In this document: positions 1 to 12,272 of the stretch, in pieces
Position numbering within the stretch: position 1 is the stretch's first letter
How the letters are laid out: the number at the start of each line of letters is the position of its first letter
Source of the DNA: Pelodera strongyloides
Taxonomy: Eukaryota > Nematoda > Chromadorea > Rhabditida > Rhabditidae
Reading direction: 5' to 3'
DNA length: 64,000 nucleotides
NCBI GenBank assembly: GCA_036852015.1
Contig: JAANDG010000412.1
Location: forward strand, 1-64,000
Program-made: the position numbers and the translations under genes
Notes under the pieces: generated by a model
Database searches by the model: none
What the model was told of the DNA's origin: nothing
The model's input: the letters and a program-made list of their open reading frames with translations, nothing else

Positions 1-3000
1 GTTGGGCTACGTGATGGAGCTGATGCCCGGAGGCAGTCTACACTCAGGTATCCATAGATGACATATGCTAACCAAAGAAGTGTAACCAAAGTACCTTTCT
101 CCGCATACTAAGCAATCAACGACAACACCAGAATACATTGGTTTTTATTCATTATATCAATGGTTCCTAAATTCAGAAAATAAACTTGACGTATCGGTAC
201 AAACATTTGTTTCAATTTAAGCGTTGGAGAATAACAGAAAGTGGATCAAAGTGTGCCACGCTGTGGAGTGGATGCGTCAGATGACAAGTGCTGTGGCATT
301 CTTACACAAACATGACGTCATTCACCGAGACATTAAACCGCATAAGTCGGTGAATTTCTTTGTAGTGCATAGTTAGTCATGAATTTTCTTTGATACGGAA
401 GGAGGTGGTATGAAGTTCCTTCCATGAGAGGGCACATAGAGGATTGAAGGAGAGGCTCTGTTGATGGAGTGCGATTTCGCACCGGAAAAGTGGGTTGTGC
501 GAATTCGCACAGCAAACTTTCCAAATTCGCATCGGCAAAATACCCAGTGCGAAATCGCAGGCTCTCACGTGCACTGCGAATCACTAAAAAACGTAAAAAA
601 AAACTTTTCGCCCTCTACGCAGTGCCTGCTCTCTCGCCTAGGAATTCGCATCAGAAATACTGCGAATTCGCAGAGCAAGAAATCCAAAAAGAATTCTAAG
701 GCAAGGAGATTGGGAGAGAGTGGGTGGGGGGGGGGGGGGGGGAGAGCGAGAGTAGTCAGTCTCTCTGAGAGCGAGAGTAGTCAGTCTCTCTAAGTCCCTC
801 AAAAGTTGGGGCACCAAGTTCTGTACCAGACACCCATGACATAGAAAACAACGTCGGCAGCCGACTGAGTGTGAATGGAGTTTGATACTGACCACAATTA
901 CCCTTTCTTGTCTGTTTCAGCCTCCTTCTCTCTGCTGACTATTCCATCGTGAAAATATGTGATTTTGGCAACACCAGAACAGTTGACGTGGCAATGACCA
1001 TAGGACAAGGAACCCCATTGTATATTGCACCAGAGGTCATTCTTAAAGGGAGAGGCCCACGAGAAAAAGAATTTCTTCAATTTACTTGCGCACAATGTCC
1101 GGTATCTCAGAAATATTACTGTGAAAACCGCATAAATTTGCATCTAAAACTCGCAGATATATTCTATGCTAAACAATTCGACCAGGTACCGTAGTCAGCA
1201 ACACAAAAATTAGTTTTTACGGTTTATATCCGTGTACTTGCATTCTTTTTCAACGTAATAATGTTCAAACAAATATAGATCATTACTAAAATTATAAAGA
1301 GGCGTTTCCAACACAGGAATGCCCTAAAAGCGCGAAAATTGATCCTGACAACGGTACCTGGCCGAATTGTTTGCCGGAGAATAACTCTGTGAGTTCCAGG
1401 CTTCAAACAATGCGGTTTTCACAGTAATATTTCTAAAATTCCGGACATTCTGTGCAAGTAAATTGAGGAAAACTTTATTCTCATGGGCCTCTCCCTTTAA
1501 GATTTTATGGTATATATTAGTCTAACCATTATGTGGTACTCGGAAAAGGAACCTCCGGAGGTTCACCTTTTGGAATAACTGTAACCAATTTCAGTGTTTG
1601 CAAACAAAGGACTACAACTCGAAGAGTGACGTCTACTCATGTGCAATCACCTTTTGGCAGTTATTGTCACACAGGTTGCTTTAAATATATTTTAGACGAT
1701 AAAGTTAGTACGGCGGTTGAACAGCACGCTTACAGCCTCAACATCATCAAACAAATAAACTATGAAACTATTATGTCCGCAATTCAAATTTTCTTTAGGA
1801 TTCCGTATGATCACCTAAGTGAAAAAGGCAATTTGATGTTAGTTCTTTTTACGCAACCTCACTTGCGACCAGAAAAATTCGACTGCGACCCAAAACTGTG
1901 GGCTATAATAGAAAACGGTTGGGATGCTGACTGGAATTTGCGTATCCATGCTGCAACTATGTTTCAGATGTTTACGGAGGTCAAAAAGGTAAGGTGCAAA
2001 GCTATTATGCATGAACCTAATATGTATGAAGTATGAAGTATCGTGAAATAAACTCAGTACTATTAGCTAATTTGTCGTCATAGTGGTAATAAAGAACGAT
2101 GTGGGTGTTTTCATCAACCAAGGTACAAGATGTTTTCCGAACAATTGCATGACTAGTATTGGAACAAGCTTCTTTGAACTGCTCTCTAGGTAAAATAGTT
2201 GGGGAAGAACGCATTTCAATATGTACAGCTTTGTATTACAGGCTTACCCTTGGGAGAGTTTTCCCTGCGAGATGTTTGGATCTTTACCGGGCTCGAGTGC
2301 ATCGTCATCCGGTGGATATTATCGTACAGGAAACGCTCCAGTCCAAGGAGATGCGCCCAATGATGAGGTATTTCTTTACGTAGACACGGTACTTCGTGAA
2401 ATAGAATAGTCTACGGTAAGAACACTAGAATCGTCACGATGCTGAGGCCAAGAGACTAGTCATTTCTTCAAATTATTCGTATTCTTTCGTTGCATTTCCC
2501 TTAGACGCATCCCAGATTGGATAGTAGCTACTCTTGTACACTTTTGTAGACCCTGTTTGCTACTTGTATCAACGTTGCGGAAGAGAGGGCAGGAAACGCA
2601 GGAACTTTACAAGACCTTAGCGGATCTGGAGATTCAGGAATTGATACGCACACGAAATTCTCGGAGTTCTTTCAGGTGAAAAGATTACACAACTTCATGT
2701 TAACGTATTACCCGTCTGACCCAAAATTCGAAAAAAATAAGAGTAGAAACCCTTTTCGAAAACAAAGAGAGCATTTTTGCTCTTATAGCACTTTTGCATG
2801 GATGCAAGTTGTTTGTTTTCTGCATTCCACGCGTCTCTAACCATTGAATTTAAGAAGACAATTCCATCCAACAATCCATCTTGTCAAGCTGTACAGGAGA
2901 CCGTTTCAAGGGTTTTTCATATGGATTTGTACAAAGGGTGGGTCATAATCATTTACAAATTGCTGCCTCACACAAAGATGGCTTTTGTGTGCTGTTTTGT

Positions 3001-4502
3001 AGGCTCCAGAAAAGTCTGATTTTTAAGAAATGAAGTACGCAAGGAAATGGTAGGCCGATTTTTTTCACACAATAAAAAAATCAACATATGTTTTACCGTG
3101 AACCTGATTCATTAAATATTCCGCAGTTGAATATTCAGCAAGAACTCTGGCCAATCGTCTCCAAATGAACCTCTTTCTCTGGACAACCTTTTGGGTACAT
3201 CTGGGCAACATGGACATACGTACGGTATGCAATTCTAGATGAATATTAAAATAAAACGAAACATAAAAAAGAACACTTACAATTAGAGAGATCAGCAATG
3301 TGCTTATTTACTTACCTTTGTGGAATAAAGAGATATTTTATTTAAGTTTCTGGAATTAATTCGAAGATTCTTTCTCTGCTCGAACACCTCATCGAGTATT
3401 GTTCCGCAATGGAGTTACAGGTGTGGGACCTCATAGTTTACAAATTGTCTGCTTTTTCATATATTTCCTTTCATTTTCTGTTTTTGTTCATAGTTATCTT
3501 TTTGTTCTAAATAGTATTATTTCTTTTTGTGATTGAACCCTTGGATCCTTACACTCACTTAGGCGGATAACAATGCTACGATTGTTCCCGCAAATGGAAC
3601 ATATCGCGACTTTCTGGAACGAATAGTCAATTGCCTACACAATATTCTACTTCTCGACACTTCACTCGTACATCAAAAAGAGGTCAAACAGACGACATCT
3701 GTCAAACGGCTCGAACATGGTGGGCGTGTGTGTGTGTGCGCGCGTGTGTGTGTGTGTGCGTGTGGGTGCGTGTGTGTGTGTGCGCGCGTGTGTGTGTGTG
3801 TGCGTGTGGGTGCGTGTGTGTGTATGTGTGGGTGTGCCTGCGTCCGTTGTCCTATCCTACATGTAATTTTGTGTGCGATTGTATGTGTATGTGAGTGTTT
3901 CTTTTTTAGTGTATACAGTATGTTTGTCGCCTGCGTTTCATCTGTCTGTGTCTCTGTGAGATTTCCAATTAAAAGTATGAAGTACATGTCAATTTTTGTG
4001 TTTTAGTTCTGCAATTGGTGAAACATGCATTTATGGCTGGACGACAGCCCACTATCAAATTGCTAGATAAGATACATATGGAACTGCAAATACTTGGAAG
4101 AACGTAAGTAAGATAAACTGGCACCGATATAGCTTTTTTTCGATCACATTGTGTATGTGGATGCTTATATTTATATAGTAGTGTCAAATATAGTAGGATA
4201 CCATATTGCTTGAATTGCTGAATAGAGCGTGAATTTTGCGCTTGAAAATTGGAAAAAATATCGTATCCTACTATATTTGACATGGAGAAACAGATGGAAT
4301 CATCAAAAATAGGGGTCACTTGAAATGGGGGTAGTGACTGCGATCCTTTAAAAGTGAAATGTTCCTCAATGAATTTATTCCCCTCAATTCCAGTGAAGTG
4401 GAGTCTTCTCCTCAACTGGAGGATACCTGCTTGGAAATACTCGAATTCGAAGACGCTGTCACTGTGGAAAAACCCGAGGATGAAGAACACTTGCATCACT
4501 AA
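1..4502 (+). CDS. Protein kinase, TKL/MAP3K (TAK1-like), 5'-partial, multi-exon
   Basis: Serine/threonine or dual-specificity kinase, entered in mid-domain. Exons read: 1-47 (subdomain [13 protein letters not shown]), about 237-345 (catalytic loop HRDIKPHN), 921-1035 (DFG motif as CDFGN, then GTPLYIAPE), 1595-1674 ([15 protein letters not shown]), 1799-1988, 2242-2367, about 2505-2675, 2789-2832, 3127-3219, 3347-3420, 3563-3719, 4007-4103, 4394-4502 (TAA). Phases agree from 921 to 2367 and from about 2505 to the end. The joins 47/237 and 2367/2505 do not fit and may hide small exons. Loop order and spacing resemble TAK1/MAP3K7 and other TKL kinases. After the kinase domain the product is helical and ends in an acidic tail rich in Glu/Asp; I do not recognise that part. 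An AATAAA at 4553-4558 follows the stop. The exact subfamily is inference; kinase identity is secure. Confidence 0.85.
346..920 (+). other. Kinase intron with palindromic-word array and G-run
   Basis: Intron between the exons encoding HRDIKPHN and LLLSADYS. It holds the TGCGAATTCGCA-type array (461-690), a G homopolymer of about 17 at 726-742, and a 25-27 bp direct duplication (agagcgagagtagtcagtct) at about 742-792. No conserved coding sequence was seen. Confidence 0.6.
461..690. repeat. Array of short palindromes (TGCGAATTCGCA class)
   Basis: Within 230 bp the near-perfect palindromes TGCGATTTCGCA, TGCGAATTCGCA (twice) and TGCGAAATCGCA occur, together with half-sites such as ATTCGCATC and CACTGCGAATC. 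Spacing is irregular (about 15-60 bp). The array lies wholly inside a kinase intron. Confidence 0.7.
1047..1496. mobile_element. MITE-like inverted-repeat element, TTAA-flanked (family A, copy 1)
   Basis: Arms of about 150 bp (1047-1195 and 1350-1496) are diverged reverse complements. Outer ends read AGGGAGAGGCCCA and its complement, and both sides carry TTAA (1043-1046, 1497-1500). No transposase is encoded. It sits in the kinase intron, 7 bp after the splice donor at 1036. A second member with the same ends lies at 60693-61082. TTAA targets are typical of piggyBac-type transposons, but the ends do not begin CCC as in known piggyBac, so the superfamily is open. Confidence 0.75.
3722..3840. 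repeat. GT/GTGTGC microsatellite in kinase intron
   Basis: Alternating purine-pyrimidine tract of (GT)n with regular GC interruptions, directly after the donor that follows codon His-Val at 3719. Low-complexity reading frames on both strands here are artefacts of the repeat. Confidence 0.95.
4181..4286. mobile_element. Small hairpin element in last kinase intron
   Basis: Terminal inverted repeats of about 20 bp, TGTCAAATATAGTAGGATAC at 4181-4201 and its complement at 4266-4285, enclose about 65 bp. Size and structure fit a short MITE. No internal gene is possible at this length. Confidence 0.6.
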
Positions 4503-4552
4503 ATCAAGTCAAAATTCACATTCTATCCAAGTGACCGCAACTGCCCGGTTAT

Positions 4553-4558
4553 AATAAA
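4553..4558 (+). terminator. Polyadenylation signal AATAAA of the kinase gene
   Basis: AATAAA lies 50 bp after the kinase stop codon, the usual position for a short 3' UTR. Confidence 0.5.
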
Positions 4559-4917
4559 AAGAATTATATGTATATAAATATTTTTTTCATAATAAGAATT
4601 ACCTAGAGGCCCGAGAAAACGTAACAAGACTGTTGTAATTGGTCTCTTGTAAATAAATGAATAATCAGCACAATTAATTTCATTCTGCATTGGAAAGTAT
4701 CCGTAAAAAAGTTCCCGGTTTAAATTATCCTCTCCCGCACACAATCGTCCCCGCACGTCGGTAGTGTCCAGTGGGGATCTGTCCCCTTACACACCCGCCC
4801 GCTCCCTGCATTACACATCGATATATCCCCCACCGCGAACAGGATACCTCGCTTTTTCGGGGCGGCTTCCTCGCCGCGCTTCTTAAACATTGCGACTTAC
4901 AATATCGCATTGTCTTT

Positions 4918-4928
4918 CTCTCTCTCCC

Positions 4929-4960
<32 letters not shown>

Positions 4961-4985
4961 ATCTCGTTCTCTCTTTCTCTACTTC
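4918..4985. repeat. CT microsatellite
   Basis: Run of CT/TCTC repeats with minor interruptions; intergenic. Confidence 0.95.
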
Positions 4986-6765
4986 ACTCTTGTTCTTGCA
5001 TTGTCCTCCGTCATCTCTCTCGTCTCTTTTCACTCCTTAATCAGGACCCAATAATAATCAGTAGACTTTGGGCACATATGTACTTTCAATCGATAAGTAC
5101 AGTTTAGCTTTTGTGTATTTAATGAGGATCGTATCTATTCTGTGCCTATAATATTGAGGAATTTATTAAGAAAGAATTTTCTCATGCTCACGTAAAGGCG
5201 CATCATTTTTTTTTAATCCTGACAATGGGTACAGTACACTTACATCCGTATTCAAAGAATTCGCAGCCATTAAGTCAATGGAACTATTTCGAAAGGTCAC
5301 AATGGAATAGCAGGAAATCCTGAATCATTCCGGCCTCAGATTGGGTATCTGCTCACTTTACCACGTTCGATGTGACTATCTTATATCATGAATTATTTAG
5401 ACCAACTTTCTGGAAAACGAGTATAACTTGTGGCGAACCTAGATTTTGTGAAACAAAAAAATTGTTGGCAATGTGCGTTTCATCGAATCGTAAAGAAGAA
5501 AGCGAAATTTTAAATTTTAAAACCATCTGCAAAATCTCGGATCTAGCATTCTTCATGTGGATTTTTTCCAGTGAATTGGCCCAAACTCATTAAATCAAAT
5601 TTAAGAGGTCACTGGACATTTAAATCACTTTTCGTGCACCCTATTTCTTGCTCAGACTGACTTACCCCAGACCTGCAGGCCCGACTTTCCCTTTCTCCCA
5701 ACACAAACTTTCTCGCACTCACCCCCCGTGTATCTTAGGATCATCATACCAAATCGCCATCTCTCCCTACTCTATTAGTCTGCGTCTCCTCTCTTCCCAC
5801 CGCAGACCTGTCTTTCCAGTCCTTGCCTCCGAGTGGTCATTGTCTCCCGAAGGACTTTCAATTTTCGAATCCGTCTTCCCTTTCATCCTTCTTTCGCTCT
5901 GGACTCTCCTCGTCTCTCATGCTCTCTAGCATCCTTCGTATCTCTGTCCTGATAATTTGCACTCTCTCCGAGGGCGCAAGTGAAACTGTGCAAAAGTGAG
6001 AAAAACGCTCAATCCGGGTCACCATTCCGGGCCGAATCTCGGTCATCGCCCCAGGGCAGGGGAGGCAGTCCTGCAGTCTCTCGGATATGGGGCAAGACTC
6101 CTCAAGGAAGCAGTCCTCCAGCCCTCTGATTCAGACCTGATCCGCCCACGCCAATGTTCAGGTGACGTTCTGGTCTTTCCCGACACATTCACACATATTC
6201 CCCAACTTTGTCGTCAATTCAACTAGGATAGAATAAACTTTTAGTTTCGTGTGAGTTTCACTGTAAGTTTGTAACCTAGAAAATACATCGTTGGAAAACC
6301 TTATTATACCCTCCCTCAACACTAGCTCCCGAGCCTTGCTTTGGTAGGGCCACCCGCGGACGAATTGTTGCGAAATATGGCAACAGGTTTTGCATCAGCT
6401 TTTAGTTCCGGAAGATTCTGCGACCTATAGCTTCTGAGCTATCAGCAGAAGCTCTTTCCAGTAATTTGTTCAAATTGTGAAGTAAAATGATCACCAGCAA
6501 TTTGCTGGGTAATCATTCCTAGAGAGTAGATCTTTTCGTCAGGACGCCAGTGTCCATTATACTTATACGAACTGTACGAATTCGTCATAATAATAAATGA
6601 ATTTAACTTCGTAAGCTAAAGATTACGAGAGGTAATCTTGGCTACAAGTAAATTTAGCGAATACTTCCTTATTTCTAATTGTAAGTACTTTGAGGTTTGT
6701 CTCTTTTACTCTCTTTCCCCGACTTCCGTTGTGTCTCTCACTATTCATTCTTTCTCACCATTTCC

Positions 6766-6818
6766 GTCTCTCTCTCCGTCTCTCTCTCCGTCTCTCTCTC
6801 TTCCTCTCTCTCTCTCAT
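6766..6818. repeat. CT-rich microsatellite
   Basis: Repeats of CTCTCTCCGT passing into CT dinucleotides; intergenic. Confidence 0.9.
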
Positions 6819-7008
6819 AACTACATATTCTCCACTTCTTCGAGCTGTTCCTTCGGGGTTGCAAATGTTGTAATTTGTTTTTGTTTTCTCACGAATCATC
6901 GAAGATCGGCAAGTGTTCAGAGGTTAGCACATCTCCCACGCTATTTTCTTGCTTATGATGAGTTTTGTGTTATTTCCAATGTAACCTATGCGCGATAGGT
7001 CTTTGGTT

Positions 7009-7036
7009 AGAGAGAGAGAGAGAGAGAGAGAGAGAG
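7009..7036. repeat. GA microsatellite
   Basis: Pure (AG)n of about 14 units. Confidence 0.95.
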
Positions 7037-7353
7037 GTTCGCCGTTCACCCTGTCGGTACCCCTCTGAACGCATCGCCACTGTATTTGTGGATGGCTCGT
7101 TGTTGGTTGATTGCGCTCTTCAAGAGTTAGTCGAGGTCGCCTTCTATACAAACAGGTGTGTATGTACTGCAGAACCGTCCATCACCACAAACGTTCACAA
7201 ACAGTTGACGCAGAATTATCCGCGTTTTTGCTCGAGATCATACCTTATAGTTCTAGTTCATGTTAATTTGCATGCACCTGACCCTTGAAACTATTTCAAT
7301 AGTAAAGTGTATGGGAGTAAAACAGACAGCGAGTGAGGCTTACAGTAGTCTGT

Positions 7354-7354
<1 letters not shown>

Positions 7355-7392
<38 letters not shown>

Positions 7393-7399
7393 GGAGAGA
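7355..7399. repeat. GA microsatellite
   Basis: (GA)n followed by GAGGGAGA units. Confidence 0.95.
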
Positions 7400-9239
7400 T
7401 GCTATGAAAGAACAGTGTTCGGTTAGTTCCTAGGCATCATTTATTCACCCGAGCTGATGGTTCTCATATCCATATCTTAAATATATCCGTCGACCTTCCC
7501 CGAGTTCTTTGTTTCTTTGTGTCCTCCCCTCCAAGAGAACTCCCTCTGTTTGTCTCTCTCATTCCCTCTCACTGAGTGGGAGGGAACGGACTTCAGGAGG
7601 GGCTCTCGACCTGGCAGTGGCCCAGGTCTAGGATAAGCTCACCAGAACTGCCCGGGAGTTTTGTTAGAATAAGAGGGGATAAAACTATATTATAAAAAGG
7701 ATACGTTTACGTATACATCCACATTTGAAAGTTCAGTTCAGTTCGTTCTTCCATCGGGGCGATCACAAGGTTGCTTCGGATTTGGGAAATTTCGAGAGTA
7801 CTGTAGTACATTCAATACGCCAAAACCTTGACTCAATTTTTTCAAGACCTGTGCGGTACACTTGTACCATTACATATACGGTTTAGTTCAGACAGCGGTT
7901 TCTATAATGGTCGGCTAATTGTAAGAATAATAATGAAGGCCAACAACAAGCTACCCCAGGGGTACTCAAAGGAAAGCAAGGTACCCTTTCGTTAGGGTAC
8001 CGGAGCACCCCTTCAAGGTGCGTACACAGTGATGGTATTTGAGGGGGCAAGGTGCCCGTCTCCAGCTGTCTGTGCTCTCTCACTTTGTACGGTGTAAGGG
8101 CGGGGGAGGCAGTGAGAGGGAGGAAGCTGGGCCCTTTCTCTCACTCCCTTCCCTCTCTTACCCTCTCCCCATACCTCTCTCCCTCTCTCGGAACGAATAG
8201 AGAGAGAGGGCGGAGACATCGTCGAACAATACTTGTGCCTTCTCAGTCGCGTCGACGACAGCAGACTACGACCTATCGGCCACAAGAAAGCTAACTTCTA
8301 AGATATTCCATATCCGATCTACCGTAGTCTTTCATCGGCATCTGCCATTTGGTATTCACTACACTGCACACTGTACTTCTACTCTCACAGATGTAGAAAC
8401 CTTCTGCATATTATTCATTCTTCCGGTTCCAGAGTTCAAAACAATTACACAAACGACAATGTTTTTTCCTTATGTTCACCTTTCAGAGATCAAATAACTA
8501 GGTTTATTAGTATTAATATTACAAATGTAAACGTTTGTGAGGATCGATCGAAAAACAATATCAAGTGGTATATAATATACTGTACTTACAATTATACCCT
8601 AGAAATCCGTGCCCTGACTCTTTATGTCCTTCTTCAGCTTCCTTTTCTGCAGAAATCGTATTTCAATTTGAAATTGTTTGGAACGCAATTAATTTCACGA
8701 GAGGACTCTGCCTCTCCCTTTCGCTTTCTCTCTATCTTGTTTTGTCACTGTTAGGTTAAATTGGAAGTTATGCCCTACTCATACGAATATCTCAAATAGA
8801 TGATAACCTCAGAATCTATGATGCTACCGTGGTTTCTAAGCAATTATGCAGGCATTCCATAGGATTAGTCAACCAGTCTAGTGTTCGGAAGCATTTACTT
8901 AGGTCTGCGACTGCAGTCCTGCCAATCAATTTTCACAACCCGCGTCCCAGATTTTGCAAATCAAACAAAGTAATTGCTTTTCCCAGAATCTGTAGTTTTT
9001 TGTGAATTGACTAGTTTTATATTCCCACATTCTCTCAGACTAAGGCTGAAATTTGGCCTTCTTGTTACTATATTTTTTATTTGTATAACATATATTTGGT
9101 AACGTAGGTAATTTTTTGGCAACATATTGACAAGAAATATAGGACTTCTGCAAAGACTCCTGCAGGTAAAGAAAAATAAGAGTAAGTAGCAGTAAAGAAT
9201 GGAAATACTCTAACAATAAGCTGTCACTGAATGAGGAGC

Positions 9240-9450
9240 CTTTTCATCTCTATCTCTCAATCTCTAGCTCTCCATCTCTGTCTCCCTGTCACTCCATCTC
9301 TGTTTCTCTCTCTCCCTCTCGCCCTCTCTCCCAGTGAAGTGGAGAGTTTCTAGACATTCCCGACTATTTGCACTCTCATCCGCCTACACTTCCACCCCTT
9401 CTTCTTATGTTCCTCATCTCTCTCATCTGTTTCTCTCTATCTCTGACTCT
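9240..9450. repeat. CT/CTCCAT-rich low-complexity tract
   Basis: Pyrimidine-rich stretch of imperfect CTCTCTAT, CTCCATCT and CTGTCTC units. Confidence 0.8.
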
Positions 9451-9730
9451 CTTCTATTACAACGTGCTCTGTAAACTTTCTCTCTGTAAACTCTACTCTG
9501 TCTGCCGGTCAAGCTTAGCTGTCATCTACAGGTAATCAATAGTGCTACCGTATAGTGATAAAAATCGATATCCAAGAAAACATTTATTCATTCATTTATT
9601 TATTTATTAAATAACACCGAGGGGTGCATCAAATAATATGATGAAGAGAAAGAAATGTAGATATAACGAATACTGTAGTCGATTAGCAATCGGGTAAAAG
9701 AAAAATGGAAAGGTGTATCATACAAGTGTA

Positions 9731-9958
9731 TGTATATATCTTGGCCTGCTTCACTGCTCTGTTCCTCAGGCGCGCAGCGCGCAAATGCGTAGCCGCGTCC
9801 GCGGGAAAAGATTGCAAATTCGCATTGAAAACTTCGAGACACAGAGAAAGCTCTTTTCTGCGTCTCCCCCTTTCCCATGATCTCTTTTCCGCGGACGCGG
9901 TTACGCATTTGCGGGCTGCGCGCCTGAGAACGTAGTATAGGCCAAGATATCTAACCAT
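9731..9958. mobile_element. Inverted-repeat element with CpG-rich arms
   Basis: Arms at about 9731-9811 and 9884-9958 are near-complementary. The core is CTCAGGCGCGCAGC, then GCAAATGCGTA, then CGCGTCCGCGG, with the complement on the other side. The outer words ATATCTTGGCC and GGCCAAGATAT extend the arms. The loop of about 75 bp is unique. The arms are much richer in G+C than their surroundings. No coding capacity. Confidence 0.75.
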
Positions 9959-12272
9959 CACTCTAACTCACGAATCTTGCTCGTCACTAACCATCACTGA
10001 ACAGCCCGAACACATCAGATTACGCAGCACACCAAACATATAAACATAAGGATAAGTGATGATCCATTGCCATATATTCCGGAAATTCCAGAAAGATTCT
10101 TAAAGTGGTTGAGCCCGTAATTTTCCTTTCCTACCTATGTTATTAAAGCGGTATAGTGCGTGGTTTAGAAATGCACACTGCAACGTGTGTGGACGGCTAA
10201 TCCAGCTGAATAGATTCCTTACAAGAAAAAAACGACTTACATCCAAATTATATCTATTTTTGATTATAGCCAACAGATTGGTAGCCATATGTATGCACAA
10301 CGACCGACCCTAACAAGAAAAAACCAGTAACCCCTACCACGACGTAATAAAACAGTTGTCTCGCAGTATACTCGTCGTATAATTTGAGCGCCACAACCGT
10401 TGTGTAATATCTTGGGATGGACAAAAAAGTAGCGGCACAACGTCTTTGTACTGTAAGTACTCGCAAAATAGGGTAACAATAAAGCACAATATTAAAAAAT
10501 ACAAAGTTGTAAGTTACCCAAAGGACTGCGGTGAGGTAGCAACTATTCGTCGGTAAGAAGCTACTGTTTTGTCTAAAAAAGTAAAGACACATAAGTAAGA
10601 CCGTGCACTGGGATCTGTGCACTCTATCATAGGAACAGTTTTCTTTTCATACCAATTTTGTAATCTACTGTAGGTTGTACTCTCGAATTGAAGCAACAAA
10701 ATGTATACTCACATAATATGTATATAATTTATCTTTTGGTTTCCAGTTTCCACCCAAATGATCTATCAACCGTGATCACTGTTTACTTACTATTATTTAT
10801 TCGACTTATATAATCTTACCATACAAGGAAAACTATCTGCTTGGATCTGATCATAACGACTACTTTGTAAGTCATTTTATATAATATTTTTTATATGATC
10901 TTATTTTTTATATAAAGTATGTACATACCATAGTGTATAATATTTATTCTCAATGCAATTTAATGAGCATATTCACGCATTACTTACGCTGTCTTTCACG
11001 TCCCTCTTCACATATATTTTTGTTCCGATTTCGGTAGATCCCGTAACTTATAAAACAAGCCTCTGAGCCTCTGAGTATGATCTACTACTACCTAATGGCG
11101 TACGGTGCTCGGCAAGATGTATACAAGTTAATGTATACATTATGTACTTTTACAGGGCACTCCTATAATCCTGCTTCTACAATCGGCATGATACTTGCTA
11201 TTTTTTTTACACATGTGATCAATATATTTTACTATAATTCTGAGGTGAGAAACCCTCATCGCATTTAAAACAAAAGAAACTGTCCCGCTCCCCAAGGCAC
11301 TAATTCTGCTACGTGCTTCTTTGCAATCCCATACTGAATTGGAGTTATGGAATGTAAAGAAGTATGTAGTTTGATGCCAACATTTCGCCCATACTTCTGT
11401 AGATGTATTGAAAAAAATTAATTGTTTACTTATTGTGGGAACACATGCTAGAGCTAGACCCCATATTATTACATAACGAACCTTACTGTAACTGGCACAC
11501 ATACTATCTCAATACGGTCAGAAACGAACATCCAAGAACATTCACTACTTGGTAAAGGTCAAATACGACGAAGTTCGAGTGTTTCATTGACTCCCTTTAA
11601 AGTCTGATTATCGAACAAAAAATTGTTTTCAAACGTGCTGACCGCCGCCTGTGCTAGTCCAATCGTTATTTTCTTTCACATCTAGTCACAGAAAAACCCA
11701 AAGACAATCGATAAACCGATAAACACAAACAAAACGATCTATAGTAAAAATTTATCACTTGGAAAGATCAACAATTTATAACAATAGAATCAAAAAGTCT
11801 CAACAATAACAACTTTAACATTCAACAACAAATAAGAGCAGTAACAACATTCTATTCATCTAAATAACAAAATGAGAAAAATTTTCATAGTTCATTTAAC
11901 ATAAAGTATTCTAACATATTACCCGATACCTAACATGAAAATGGATTTGTAAAGTTAATTGTATAAATCATCTCAAAAGAACATCCATCGAGAAACATCT
12001 TTTTCGAACTAACAAAATCCTTTACACTCGAAATCCTTATATGAAACGAAACGATTAGCATTACTCTGAAACCTTCCAACACTTACTAAAAAGAACTTTG
12101 AGGCACTTTCACCTTCTTTTGTATTAGATTTGGAAGGATTTTCCTAGTTATTTGCTTTCACAAGGTAAAAATAAACCCTCATGGTCCTAACCTAGGATAC
12201 TAGCTCAACACCACATAACGTATGATCTCAAAAGAAATTCTACGGCTCTCCATCTCCACCTCAATGCTGTTC

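Larger units (their letters stand above)
4560..12272. other. Gene-poor intergenic region between kinase and POLR1B
   Basis: About 7.7 kb between the 3' ends of a + gene and a - gene. It contains CT/GA microsatellites, one strong inverted-repeat element (9731-9958) and AT-rich unique DNA. Frames such as 5648-5929, 6965-7288 and 8052-8294 are Pro/Ser/Leu or Arg/Glu low-complexity readings of these repeats, with no recognisable domain or splice structure. The last few hundred bases before 12273 probably include the POLR1B 3' UTR. Confidence 0.6.

Noticed and set aside
3631..3894. Cys/Val and His/Thr-rich frames on both strands
   Set aside because: They translate a GTGTGC microsatellite; the real kinase exon ends at 3719.
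6965..7288. 107-codon frame upstream of POLR1B
   Set aside because: It is opened by a GA microsatellite reading as Arg-Glu repeats and has no domain or splice support.
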